Source: Burkholderia metallica
Lineage (GTDB): Bacteria; Pseudomonadota; Gammaproteobacteria; Burkholderiales; Burkholderiaceae
DNA length: 64,000 bases
Assembly (NCBI RefSeq): GCF_902832845.1
Contig: NZ_CADFDB010000005.1
Coordinates: forward strand, 372,001 to 436,000
Direction: 5' to 3'
Positions 54,404 through 62,482 of this stretch are shown piece by piece; the first letter of the stretch is position 1; the number at the start of each line of letters is the position of its first letter. The translations under genes and the position numbers were made by a program. The notes beneath the pieces were generated by a model. That model saw only the letters and a program-made list of their open reading frames with translations. It was not told the DNA's origin and did no database searches.

Positions 54404-55960
54404 TCAATCGATCTCTTTTTGCCATGCCGCGAAGAGACCGCCGACGAGCGCCACACCCGCCAGGAAGTAAAAGCCGTCGAGCGACGCGAGGAACGACGCC
54501 TGTTGCGCGACCATGCGCGCGATCGACGCGAGCGCGAGGCCGTGCGCGTCGTTCAGCGCGTGGCCGGCGGTAACATAGCTGTGCGTCAGCGCATCGACGG
54601 TCTGCTGGAACAGCGGGTCGAACACGTTCGCGCGCTCGACGAGCCGCGTCTGATGAACGGCCACGCGGTGCTGCTCGACGATGATCACCGACGACGTCGC
54701 GAACGAGATCGTCAGTTGCCGCACGATGTTCTTCAGCCGGTAGCCGTGCGTATATTCGTCGATCGCGAAGATCCGGAACGTCAGGTTGGCCACCGGCAGC
54801 ACGATGAAGAGCAGCAGCAGCCCGCGCAGCAGCAGCGGGACGATCAGCGCGGCCTCGCCGACCTGCGGCGTCATGCGCGTCATCCACAGCGCGGCCGTGA
54901 CGGCGATCGCGAACCCCGGCACGACGAACCATTTCTTGTGCGTGACGAATTTCGCGTAGCGCAGGTACGCGAACAGCGCGGTGGCCGAAATCAGCGACAT
55001 CGTGCCCACCAGCCGCCCGGCGTTCTCGACCGGATAGCCGAGCCCGCCTTCGAGAAACCGCGAGGTCAGGTAACTGAAGCCCGTCGACTCGTAGTAATAG
55101 AACATGTAGAGCAGCAGCCCGATCTGGAACGTCCGCTCGCGCAACGCGTGCAGGCGCACGAGCGGCGTCGGGTGGTTCCACTGGTGATACGCGAACCACG
55201 CGAGCGCGCCGATCCCCGCGATCGTCAGCACGATCAGCATCGGCGAGCCGCTGTACAACTGGTAATGCACCTGCTGCAGCACGATCTGCAGCGCGCCTTG
55301 CGCGAGCGCGAACACCACATACGGCCAGAAGTGGCCGGAACCGCGCGCGTCGTCGGGTGCGCGGCCCGAATCGGGCAGCGTGAGCAGCGCGAGGATCGCG
55401 AACGCGATGCCGGCCGGCGCCGTGCACGCGAACAGTGCGCGCCACGTCGCATGCGCGACGAGCAGGCCGCCGACGATCGGCGCGAGCGCGCTGCCGAGCA
55501 GGATCATGATCAGGAACGCGCGCGTCGCGGGCGGCCGTTCCTGCGGCTTGAAGCTGATCTGGATCAGGATCCGGCATGCGCCCATCATCGGCCCGATGAA
55601 GTAGCCCTGGAAGCCGCGCGCGAACGCGAGTTCGAGCGACGTGTCGGCCAGCGCGGCCGCGATCGCGCCGAACGAGAACATCAGCATGCAGCCGGCGACG
55701 TAGCGACGATGGCCGAGCCGGTCGACCCACCATTGCTGCTGCAGGATGCCGAGCACGGCCGTGACCGCATACGCGCTCGACGACCACACGAGCTCGTCGG
55801 GCGACGCGTTGACGCCGCCCGCGATGTAGCTCGCGAAGAACGAGAAGACCGCGTTGTCGAAGTAGTCGATGCCGGTCACGAGCGCGAGCGCCCACGGGAA
55901 CAGGTCCGCGCGCAGGTTCGCGCGGCTCCACAGCGGCGGGCGACCGGGCAGCGCGTTCAT
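54404..55960 (-). CDS. MFS drug-exporter-type transporter (DHA2-like, 14 helices)
   Basis: 518 residues, hydrophobic throughout with about fourteen membrane segments. Typical features: the loop 2-3 motif VDRLGHRRYVAG and the motif-C-like GSALAPIVGGLL. One long periplasmic loop near the C-terminus (about 430-490) is hydrophilic, as in EmrB-like pumps. No EmrA-type adaptor gene is nearby. Its ATG overlaps the stop of the MerR regulator gene (ATGA), so the regulator is translated first and probably controls the pump through its own operator. Confidence 0.88.
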   Translation of the reverse strand: MNALPGRPPLWSRANLRADLFPWALALVTGIDYFDNAVFSFFASYIAGGVNASPDELVWSSSAYAVTAVLGILQQQWWVDRLGHRRYVAGCMLMFSFGAIAAALADTSLELAFARGFQGYFIGPMMGACRILIQISFKPQERPPATRAFLIMILLGSALAPIVGGLLVAHATWRALFACTAPAGIAFAILALLTLPDSGRAPDDARGSGHFWPYVVFALAQGALQIVLQQVHYQLYSGSPMLIVLTIAGIGALAWFAYHQWNHPTPLVRLHALRERTFQIGLLLYMFYYYESTGFSYLTSRFLEGGLGYPVENAGRLVGTMSLISATALFAYLRYAKFVTHKKWFVVPGFAIAVTAALWMTRMTPQVGEAALIVPLLLRGLLLLFIVLPVANLTFRIFAIDEYTHGYRLKNIVRQLTISFATSSVIIVEQHRVAVHQTRLVERANVFDPLFQQTVDALTHSYVTAGHALNDAHGLALASIARMVAQQASFLASLDGFYFLAGVALVGGLFAAWQKEID

Positions 55961-56457
55961 TCGCGCGCCTTGCGTGCGCGCCGCGTGCCGGTTTCGGCCT
56001 GCCGCTGCGCGATCAGCGTCTCGGCGTTTTCGCCGGCAAGACGCCGCTCGACGTAGTCGATGTCGTGCTGCAGTTCCTTGCGCAGCGCGACGGCTTCCTT
56101 CAACTCGCGCTGGACGGCCGCGATCCGCCGATCGAGCGTGTCGATCTGCTCGGCAAGGCCGGTGCGGATGTCGCGCAGCGACGCGTCCGAATAGCGGCGC
56201 CGGCCGTCGCCCGTTTCTTCGAGCGGGCGCTTCAGCATCTCGGTGATGCCGTGCAGCGAGAAACCGAGCGCGCGCAGCCGCAGGATGCGCGCGAAGCGTT
56301 CGAGGTCTGCTTCGTCGTACAGGCGGTAGCGGCCTTCGCTGCGCGATGGCGTGACGAGCCCGCGCTCTTCGTAATACTTCAGCGTGCGCGGCGTGACGCC
56401 GAGCCGCGACGCGGCATCGCTCACGGTCAGCAACGGGGTGGGGGCGTCGTTCGGCAT
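55957..56457 (-). CDS. MerR-family regulator of the MFS exporter
   Basis: 166 residues. Helix-turn-helix LLTVSDAASRLGVTPRTLKYYEERGLVTPSRS with the conserved KYYEERGL, then RILRLRALGFSLHGITEML and a long coiled coil (about 100-145). No effector-binding domain of BmrR type is present, so the signal is read by a short C-terminal part. It forms an operon with the exporter; a 26-bp palindrome with an adjacent TATAAT precedes it. Confidence 0.9.
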   Translation of the reverse strand: MPNDAPTPLLTVSDAASRLGVTPRTLKYYEERGLVTPSRSEGRYRLYDEADLERFARILRLRALGFSLHGITEMLKRPLEETGDGRRRYSDASLRDIRTGLAEQIDTLDRRIAAVQRELKEAVALRKELQHDIDYVERRLAGENAETLIAQRQAETGTRRARKARE

Positions 56458-56492
56458 CGGGCGGCGTGGGAGTCGGTAGCGGCGATGTGGCG

Positions 56493-56527
56493 ATTATAGA
56501 TCAACCTGTACGTTCACGTTCAGGTTG
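56493..56527 (-). promoter_or_regulatory. MerR-type promoter/operator of the merR-MFS operon
   Basis: TATAAT on the minus strand (56498-56493) with a dyad immediately upstream: CAACCTG (56502-56508) and CAGGTTG (56521-56527), with nested ACGT arms (56510-56513 and 56516-56519). 12 of 13 base pairs are symmetric about 56514/56515. The dyad fills the -35 to -10 interval as expected for a MerR activator/repressor. Confidence 0.75.
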
Positions 56528-56532
56528 GCGCG

Positions 56533-56572
56533 AAAAAACGGCCGCCGGGCAGAATGCGCGGGCGGCCGTTTT
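56533..56572 (-). terminator. Intrinsic terminator of rho
   Basis: AAAACGGCCGCC (56535-56546) pairs with GGCGGCCGTTTT (56561-56572), 12-bp perfect stem; extra A on the left (56533-56538) yields a U-run for leftward RNA. It sits only 6 bases from the MerR operator. Confidence 0.88.
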
Positions 56573-56591
56573 CGGGTGCGGGCGGAGGCGA

Positions 56592-57854
56592 TCAGCCGCC
56601 GCGGCGCATCAGGTCGAAGAACTCGGAGTTGCTCTTCGTCTGACGGATCTTGTCGAGCAGGAATTCCATGGCCTCGACTTCGTCCATGTCGTGGATGAAC
56701 TTGCGCAGCACCCAGATCTTCTGAAGGATCTCGGGCTTGATCAGCATTTCCTCGCGACGCGTGCCCGACTTGTTCAGGTTGATCGACGGGTACACGCGCT
56801 TTTCCGCGAGACGGCGCTCGAGGTGCACTTCCATGTTGCCGGTGCCCTTGAACTCTTCGTAGATCACGTCGTCCATGCGGCTGCCGGTTTCGATCAGCGC
56901 GGTGCCGATGATCGTCAGCGAACCGCCTTCCTCGATGTTGCGCGCCGCGCCGAAGAAGCGCTTCGGACGCTGCAGTGCGTTCGCGTCGACACCGCCCGTC
57001 AGCACCTTGCCCGATGCCGGGATCACGGTGTTGTAGGCGCGTGCGAGACGCGTGATCGAGTCGAGCAGGATCACGACGTCGTGCTTCATTTCGACGAGGC
57101 GCTTGGCCTTCTCGATCACCATTTCGGCGACCTGGACGTGGCGCGTGGCCGGCTCGTCGAACGTCGACGCGATCACTTCGCCGGCGACCGAGCGCTGCAT
57201 TTCGGTCACTTCTTCAGGGCGCTCGTCGATCAGCAGCACGAACAGGATCACGTCCGGGTGGTTCTGCTTGATCGCGTGCGCGATGTGCTGGAGCATCACG
57301 GTCTTGCCCGACTTCGGCGACGCGACGAGCAGGCCGCGCTGGCCCTTGCCGATCGGCGCGATCATGTCGATGATGCGGCCCGTGACGTTTTCCTCGCCGC
57401 GCATTTCGCGTTCGAGCGACAGCGGCTTGTTCGGGTGCAGCGGCGTGAGGTTCTCGAACATGATCTTGTGTTTCGAGGCCTCGGGCGGCTGCCCGTTGAC
57501 TTTGTCGACCTTCACCAGCGCGAAGTAGCGCTCGCCGTCCTTCGGCGTGCGGACTTCACCTTCGATGGTGTCGCCGGTGTGCAGGTTGAAGCGGCGGATC
57601 TGCGACGGGCTGATGTAGATGTCGTCGGTGCTCGCGAGGTACGACATTTCCGGCGAGCGCAGGAAGCCGAAGCCGTCCGGCAGCACTTCGAGCGTGCCGT
57701 CACCGAAGATCGTCTCTCCCGTCTTGGCGCGCTTTTTAAGAATGGCAAACATCAACTCCTGCTTGCGCAGGCGGTTCGCGTTTTCGATCTCCAGGCCGTT
57801 GGCCATTTCGATCAGTTCGGAGACGTGCAGAGACTTGAGCTCGGATAAATGCAT
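56592..57854 (-). CDS. rho: Transcription termination factor Rho
   Basis: 420 residues, the usual length (E. coli 419). Hexameric RNA helicase. N-terminal Rho-N and cold-shock-like RNA-binding domain ([29 protein letters not shown]), ATPase with P-loop SPKSGKT near residue 180, Walker [16 protein letters not shown] and the Q/R loops. Starts [20 protein letters not shown]. An extended -10 box lies about 100 bases upstream (57953-57961). trxA lies upstream on the same strand. Confidence 0.97.
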   Translation of the reverse strand: MHLSELKSLHVSELIEMANGLEIENANRLRKQELMFAILKKRAKTGETIFGDGTLEVLPDGFGFLRSPEMSYLASTDDIYISPSQIRRFNLHTGDTIEGEVRTPKDGERYFALVKVDKVNGQPPEASKHKIMFENLTPLHPNKPLSLEREMRGEENVTGRIIDMIAPIGKGQRGLLVASPKSGKTVMLQHIAHAIKQNHPDVILFVLLIDERPEEVTEMQRSVAGEVIASTFDEPATRHVQVAEMVIEKAKRLVEMKHDVVILLDSITRLARAYNTVIPASGKVLTGGVDANALQRPKRFFGAARNIEEGGSLTIIGTALIETGSRMDDVIYEEFKGTGNMEVHLERRLAEKRVYPSINLNKSGTRREEMLIKPEILQKIWVLRKFIHDMDEVEAMEFLLDKIRQTKSNSEFFDLMRRGG

Positions 57855-57952
57855 ACGGAGAACCCGCCAGGGAGGAGACGACGAAAGAAATAAAGGGAGG
57901 AGGGCGAGCGGAAGCGCTCAGAGACTTAAATGCGTCTTGTCGACGTTTTTTA

Positions 57953-57961
57953 ATTCTAGCA
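57953..57961 (-). promoter_or_regulatory. Extended -10 promoter element upstream of rho
   Basis: Minus-strand TGC-TAGAAT (57961-57953): an extended -10 (TGn) followed by a five-of-six -10. Gives a leader of about 90 bases before rho. No good -35 was seen, which extended -10 promoters can lack. Confidence 0.5.
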
Positions 57962-58002
57962 TAGGCCGATTCGCGCTTGAGCGAGCGATCGGCGGGTTGA
58001 CG

Positions 58003-58034
58003 GCGGACGTGTTGCCGGCTGACAACACGTCCGC
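58003..58034. other. Perfect 12-bp stem-loop between trxA and rho
   Basis: GCGGACGTGTTG (58003-58014) with CAACACGTCCGC (58023-58034), 8-base loop, 14 bases past the trxA stop. Very stable, but neither side has a U-run, so it may be a 3'-end stabiliser or a weak terminator of trxA. Confidence 0.6.
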
Positions 58035-58047
58035 GGAACTGCCGGTA

Positions 58048-58374
58048 TTACAGGTGGCTGTCCAGGAATGCGGTGAGCTGCGACTTCGACAGCGCGCCGA
58101 CCTTCTGCGCAGCGGCCGCGCCGTTCTTGAACAGGATCAGCGTCGGGATCCCGCGCACGCCGAACTTCGCGGGCGTCGCCTGGTTGTCGTCGACGTTGAT
58201 CTTCGCGATCTGCAGCTTGTCGCCGTAATCCTTCGCGACTTCGTCGAGGATCGGGGCGATCATCTTGCACGGGCCGCACCATTCGGCCCAGAAATCGACG
58301 AGCACGGGCTTGTCGGACTTGACGACGTCCTGTTCGAACGATGCGTCGCTGATGTGTTTGATCTGTTCGCTCAT
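58048..58374 (-). CDS. trxA: Thioredoxin 1
   Basis: 108 residues. Cytoplasmic disulfide reductase with active site W32-C33-G34-P35-C36 in [17 protein letters not shown], cis-Pro segment [11 protein letters not shown] and C-terminal helix. The gene pair trxA-rho in this order is conserved in proteobacteria. Possible physiological partner of the BCP peroxiredoxin at 19660. Confidence 0.97.
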   Translation of the reverse strand: MSEQIKHISDASFEQDVVKSDKPVLVDFWAEWCGPCKMIAPILDEVAKDYGDKLQIAKINVDDNQATPAKFGVRGIPTLILFKNGAAAAQKVGALSKSQLTAFLDSHL

Positions 58375-58766
58375 TGGGTCAATACCTCTTACGGTTCGGG
58401 GACTGCCTGCTTGCGCGTTGCGGCGTACCGGCCGCCGTGGGCGGCCGGCCGCTGCGGCAGGTCACTCCCGTCTCCGGAAAGGAAGGGTGTAAGCGCTGCA
58501 TGCCGCGGCTCGCGGGTCGTTCGGGCGTCATATTAGCCTAAATTGCTATCTGCTGCGGGCGGCGATAGTAGCCGCTACGCGAGTAGGGGTACGACGCGAC
58601 GTTCGACCATCGTATCCGGCAGGTGGAGGCCGGCTCGCGAATTACAAGGGGGAGCCGTGCGCGCGGCCCGATTCGCAGGCGCTTCGTGCGACCGGTTGCG
58701 CGCCGGTTTGCCCGCTCGCATGCGCATTGATGCGAACAAACGGTCGCATTCGTCCGGAAGCGGTGA

Positions 58767-58772
58767 TAGAAT
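58767..58772 (+). promoter_or_regulatory. -10 box of ffs
   Basis: TAGAAT, five of six matches, ending five bases before the predicted 5' end of the SRP RNA. No good -35 partner was recognised. Confidence 0.5.
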
Positions 58773-58777
58773 ATGCC

Positions 58778-58877
58778 GTGACGGGCCTCCTCGCATGGTG
58801 GGGCGGTGAACCTGGTCAGGTCGGGAACGAAGCAGCCACAATCGTTTTCCGCCAGTGCCGAGGGTTGGGCTCGTCAC
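58778..58877 (+). ncRNA. ffs: Signal recognition particle RNA (4.5S type)
   Basis: About 100 nucleotides. The universally conserved domain IV is plain: GGTCAGGTCGGGAACGAAG followed by CAGCC, with the GGAA-type tetraloop (here GGGAAC) and the asymmetric internal loop that binds Ffh. The 5' end GTGACGGGCC (58778-58787) pairs with GGGCTCGTCAC (58867-58877) to close the long hairpin. Ends are inferred from this pairing. It directs Ffh/FtsY co-translational membrane targeting. Confidence 0.93.
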
Positions 58878-58886
58878 CTTCCTTCT

Positions 58887-58910
58887 CGCCCCGTTCGTTG
58901 GGCGTTTTTT
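58887..58910 (+). terminator. Intrinsic terminator of ffs
   Basis: CGCCC (58887-58891) with GGGCG (58900-58904), 8-base loop, then six T. Nine bases past the SRP RNA. Confidence 0.82.
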
Positions 58911-59005
58911 ATTTCTGCACCACACTCCGTTTGGCCTGCGCGTCGCCTGTCTTGCGCACCGTTTCGCGTGTCGGCGCGGCGCAGCGTTACTGATACAATT
59001 TCCCG

Positions 59006-61387
59006 ATGACCTATCAAGTTCTCGCACGCAAGTGGCGTCCGAAGGATTTCGCTTCGCTCGTCGGCCAGGAGCACGTCGTCAGGGCGCTCACGCACGCGCT
59101 CGACGGCGGGCGTCTCCATCACGCCTATCTGTTTACCGGAACCCGCGGTGTCGGCAAGACGACGCTGTCGCGGATCTTCGCCAAGGCTCTCAACTGTGAA
59201 ACCGGCGTCACGTCGCAACCGTGCGGCGTGTGTCGCGCGTGTCGCGAGATCGACGAAGGGCGTTTCGTCGATTACGTCGAAATGGATGCCGCGAGCAACC
59301 GAGGCGTCGACGAAATGGCCGCGCTGCTCGAGCGCGCGGTGTACGCGCCCGTCGATGCGCGCTTCAAGGTCTACATGATCGACGAAGTGCACATGCTGAC
59401 GAATCACGCGTTCAACGCGATGCTGAAGACGCTCGAAGAGCCGCCGCCGCACGTCAAGTTCATCCTCGCGACGACCGATCCGCAGAAAATTCCCGTCACC
59501 GTGCTGTCGCGCTGCCTGCAGTTCAACCTGAAGCAGATGCCGGCCGGGCACATCGTGTCGCATCTCGAGCAGATTCTCGGCGAAGAGCAGGTCACGTTCG
59601 AACCGCAGGCGCTGCGTCTGCTCGCGCGTGCCGCGCAGGGCAGCATGCGCGACGCGCTGTCGCTCACCGACCAGGCGATCGCCTACTCGGCGAACGAGGT
59701 GACCGAGGCGGCGGTGTCGGGCATGCTCGGCGCGCTCGACCAGACTTACATGGTGCGTCTGCTCGACGCGCTCGCCGCCGGCAGCGGCCCGGAAATCCTC
59801 GCGATTGCCGACGAGATGTCGCTGCGCAGCCTGTCGTTCTCGACCGCGCTTCAGGATCTCGCGAGCCTGCTGCACCGGATCGCGTGGGCGCAGTTCGCGC
59901 CGGGCTCGGTGCTCGACGAATGGCCCGAAGCGGCCGACCTGCGCCGTTTTGCGGAGACGCTGAGCCCCGAGCAGGTGCAGTTGTTCTATCAGATCGCGAC
60001 GGTCGGGCGCGCCGAACTCGGCCTGGCGCCGGACGAGTACGCCGGCTTCACGATGACGCTGTTGCGGATGCTCGCGTTCGAGCCGGCGGTTGCCGCCGGC
60101 GGGGCGCCGGGCGGCCAGCCTTCGGTGCCGCGTGCGGTGCCGGCTCCGCGCGTGGCCGCATCGGCCGCCGCGGCGAAGCCGGCAGCGGCCGCGCCTGCCG
60201 AAGCCGTGCGGCCGCAGGTTGCCGCTGCGGCTGCGCCAGCCGCTCCGGTCGCACCAGCCGCATCCGCGGCGCCGGTTGCGCGTAAAGCGCCGGTGCAGTC
60301 CAGCGACGTACCCGACCAGTCAGCCGTGAAGCCGGTTGCCGTCCAGGCATCCGCGCCGGCGCCGGTCGTCGAGACACCGCAGCCTACGCAGCCTACGGAA
60401 GCCTCTGCACCGCAAGCAGCGCCTGCCGGCGATCAGCCGGCCCCCGCGCACAAGGAACCTGAGCCGCCTGTTGCCGTTGCGCAGCGAGGCGACGAGCCGG
60501 CTGCGCCGGCCGACCCGGTGCCGCGCGCTGCGCCGGCCGAGCCCGCTGCACGTCCGGCCGCGCGTTCCGGCGGTGCCGCCGCCGCGCTCGACGTGCTGCG
60601 CAATGCGGGGATGCGCGTGTCGTCCGACCGCGGGCGCGCGGGCGCCGCCGCGAAATCGGCCGCGTCGCCGGCGGCCGAGAAGCCGGCCGCCCCGCGTCCC
60701 GCCGCCGTCCAGGTGCCGACGCCGCGCGCGGCGTCCCGTGCGCCGCAGGCAGCCGATTCGCGCCAGGCCCCGCCGCCGTGGGAGGACATCCCGCCGGACG
60801 AGTACGTGCCGCTCAGCGCCGACGAGATGTTCGGCGGCCCGGCCGACGACGGTTTCGTGCCGGTATTCGACAGCGGCCCCGACGACGTGCGCGTGACGCC
60901 GAAGCCGGCGGAAACCCGTCCGTCCGCACCGCTCGACACGCGTCCGTTGCCGCCCGCGATCGCACTCGATCCGGTCGGCTTCGACGGCGAATGGCCGGCG
61001 CTGGCCGCGCGACTGCCTCTCAAGGGCGTCGCGTATCAGCTCGCGTTCAACAGCGAACTGACGGCCGTCGATGCGACGACGTTGAAACTGTCCGTGCCGG
61101 TGCCGCAATACGCGGACGCCGCGCAGGTGGCGAAGCTGAAGGCCGCGCTGGCCGATGCGCTCGGCAAGTCGGTCGAGGTGAGCGTCGAAATCGGGCCGGC
61201 CCGGCGCACGGCGGCGGCGCTCGATGCGGCCGCCCGCGCGGCGCGCCAGCGCGAGGCCGAGCAGGAGATTCACGGCGATCCGTTCGTCCAGCAGCTCGTG
61301 CGCGACTTCGGTGCGCGCATCGTCGACGGGTCCGTGCGCCCGCTCGCCGATGCAGCGCCGGACGGCCCGCCGCCGACGCTGCATTGA
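59006..61387 (+). CDS. dnaX: DNA polymerase III subunits gamma/tau
   Basis: 793 residues. Clamp-loader ATPase that also organises the replisome. Starts YQVLARKWRPKDFASLVGQE; Walker A GTRGVGKT near residue 45; four-Cys zinc module in LNCETGVTSQPCGVCRAC; sensor 1 FILATTDPQKIPVTVLSRC. After about residue 365 comes a 250-residue Ala/Pro-rich linker, then tau-specific domains (about 620-793). No A6G-type slippery site was found, so gamma is not made by the E. coli frameshift. The ATG lies only six bases after a TACAAT box and has no Shine-Dalgarno. Confidence 0.96.
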   Translation: MTYQVLARKWRPKDFASLVGQEHVVRALTHALDGGRLHHAYLFTGTRGVGKTTLSRIFAKALNCETGVTSQPCGVCRACREIDEGRFVDYVEMDAASNRGVDEMAALLERAVYAPVDARFKVYMIDEVHMLTNHAFNAMLKTLEEPPPHVKFILATTDPQKIPVTVLSRCLQFNLKQMPAGHIVSHLEQILGEEQVTFEPQALRLLARAAQGSMRDALSLTDQAIAYSANEVTEAAVSGMLGALDQTYMVRLLDALAAGSGPEILAIADEMSLRSLSFSTALQDLASLLHRIAWAQFAPGSVLDEWPEAADLRRFAETLSPEQVQLFYQIATVGRAELGLAPDEYAGFTMTLLRMLAFEPAVAAGGAPGGQPSVPRAVPAPRVAASAAAAKPAAAAPAEAVRPQVAAAAAPAAPVAPAASAAPVARKAPVQSSDVPDQSAVKPVAVQASAPAPVVETPQPTQPTEASAPQAAPAGDQPAPAHKEPEPPVAVAQRGDEPAAPADPVPRAAPAEPAARPAARSGGAAAALDVLRNAGMRVSSDRGRAGAAAKSAASPAAEKPAAPRPAAVQVPTPRAASRAPQAADSRQAPPPWEDIPPDEYVPLSADEMFGGPADDGFVPVFDSGPDDVRVTPKPAETRPSAPLDTRPLPPAIALDPVGFDGEWPALAARLPLKGVAYQLAFNSELTAVDATTLKLSVPVPQYADAAQVAKLKAALADALGKSVEVSVEIGPARRTAAALDAAARAARQREAEQEIHGDPFVQQLVRDFGARIVDGSVRPLADAAPDGPPPTLH

Positions 61388-61429
61388 ACTGAGCGCCCCG
61401 CGGCAGGCACAATCACGCCCACACATTGG

Positions 61430-61455
61430 CCGGCACGCGCCGCGTGCCGGTTTTT
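61430..61455 (+). terminator. Intrinsic terminator or attenuator between dnaX and ybaB
   Basis: CCGGCACG (61430-61437), 5-base loop, CGTGCCGG (61443-61450), then TTTTT (61451-61455). It stands 43 bases past dnaX and only 24 bases before the ybaB start, so it should cut read-through into ybaB-recR. Confidence 0.8.
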
Positions 61456-61479
61456 ACACGATCAAGAAGGAGTATTCCC

Positions 61480-61806
61480 ATGTTGAAAGGCAACCTCGCC
61501 GGACTGATGAAGCAAGCGCAGCAAATGCAGGAAAACATGAAGAAGATGCAGGAGCAGCTTGCGCTGATCGAAGTCGAAGGGCAGTCGGGCGCCGGTCTCG
61601 TCAAGGTGACGATGACCTGCCGCAACGAAGTGCGCCGCGTGTCGATCGATCCGAGCCTGCTTGCGGACGACAAGGACATGCTCGAGGATCTCGTCGCCGC
61701 TGCGTTCAACGACGCGGTGCGCAAGGCCGAGGCGACCTCGCAGGAAAAGATGAGCGGCATGACGTCGGGCCTGCCGCTGCCCCCGGGCTTCAAGCTGCCG
61801 TTCTGA
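61480..61806 (+). CDS. YbaB/EbfC nucleoid-associated protein
   Basis: 108 residues from the ATG at 61480 with AAGGAG upstream. Small dimeric DNA-binding protein: N-terminal helix [38 protein letters not shown], typical of YbaB/EbfC. Conserved order dnaX-ybaB-recR suggests a link to recombination repair or chromosome structure, but the exact job is not settled. recR follows 31 bases later. Confidence 0.94.
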   Translation: MLKGNLAGLMKQAQQMQENMKKMQEQLALIEVEGQSGAGLVKVTMTCRNEVRRVSIDPSLLADDKDMLEDLVAAAFNDAVRKAEATSQEKMSGMTSGLPLPPGFKLPF

Positions 61807-61837
61807 GCGCCGCGTCCGTGCCACTGCTTGCCGTCGT

Positions 61838-62434
61838 ATGAAACAGCCGTCCGCCCTGTCCGCGCTCGTCGAAGCGCTGCGCGTGCTGCCCGGCGTCGGG
61901 CCAAAATCCGCCCAGCGCATGGCGGTCCACCTGATGCAGCACGATCGGGAGGGCGCGGAGCGGCTCGGCCGCTCGCTGCTGTTCGCGACCGAGCACCTGC
62001 AGCACTGCGAGAAGTGCAACACGTTCACCGAAGCGCAGATCTGCGAGGTCTGCAGCGACGAGGAGCGTGATCCGACGCTGCTGTGCGTCGTCGAGACGCC
62101 TGCCGACCAGATCATGCTCGAGCAGACGATGACGTACCGCGGGCTGTATTTCGTGCTGATGGGGCGCCTGAGCCCGCTCGACGGAATCGGCCCGAAGGAG
62201 ATCCATTTCGACCGCCTCGTGCGGCGCGCGTCCGACGGTATCGTCAAGGAAGTCGTGCTCGCGACCAACTTCACGAACGAGGGCGAAGCCACCGCGCACT
62301 ACCTCGGCCAGACGCTGAAGGCGCGCGGGCTCGCGGTCACGCGCCTCGCGCGCGGCGTGCCGGTGGGCGGCGAGCTCGAATACGTCGATGCGGGCACCAT
62401 CGCCCGCGCGATGCTCGACCGTCGCACGATGTAA
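61838..62434 (+). CDS. recR: Recombination mediator RecR
   Basis: 198 residues. Ring-forming partner of RecO that loads RecA at single-strand gaps. Helix-hairpin-helix [20 protein letters not shown], four-Cys zinc finger [16 protein letters not shown], Toprim domain ([17 protein letters not shown]) and the C-terminal [19 protein letters not shown] Walker-like part are all present. Co-transcribed with ybaB. Confidence 0.96.
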   Translation: MKQPSALSALVEALRVLPGVGPKSAQRMAVHLMQHDREGAERLGRSLLFATEHLQHCEKCNTFTEAQICEVCSDEERDPTLLCVVETPADQIMLEQTMTYRGLYFVLMGRLSPLDGIGPKEIHFDRLVRRASDGIVKEVVLATNFTNEGEATAHYLGQTLKARGLAVTRLARGVPVGGELEYVDAGTIARAMLDRRTM

Positions 62435-62482
62435 GCCGGGCGCCGCCGACCGGCGGCGCCGTTCCTCATGCCAGGGAGACAC

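Larger units (their letters stand above)
58375..59005. other. 631-base gap between trxA and dnaX holding the SRP RNA gene
   Basis: The left 400 bases contain the trxA upstream region and no recognised gene; small open frames there have no family match. The right part holds ffs (58778-58877) with its terminator and the dnaX promoter area. Confidence 0.7.

Noticed and set aside
59006-61387. Programmed frameshift producing the gamma subunit from dnaX
   Set aside because: No A-rich slippery heptamer of the E. coli type was found in the dnaX reading frame.
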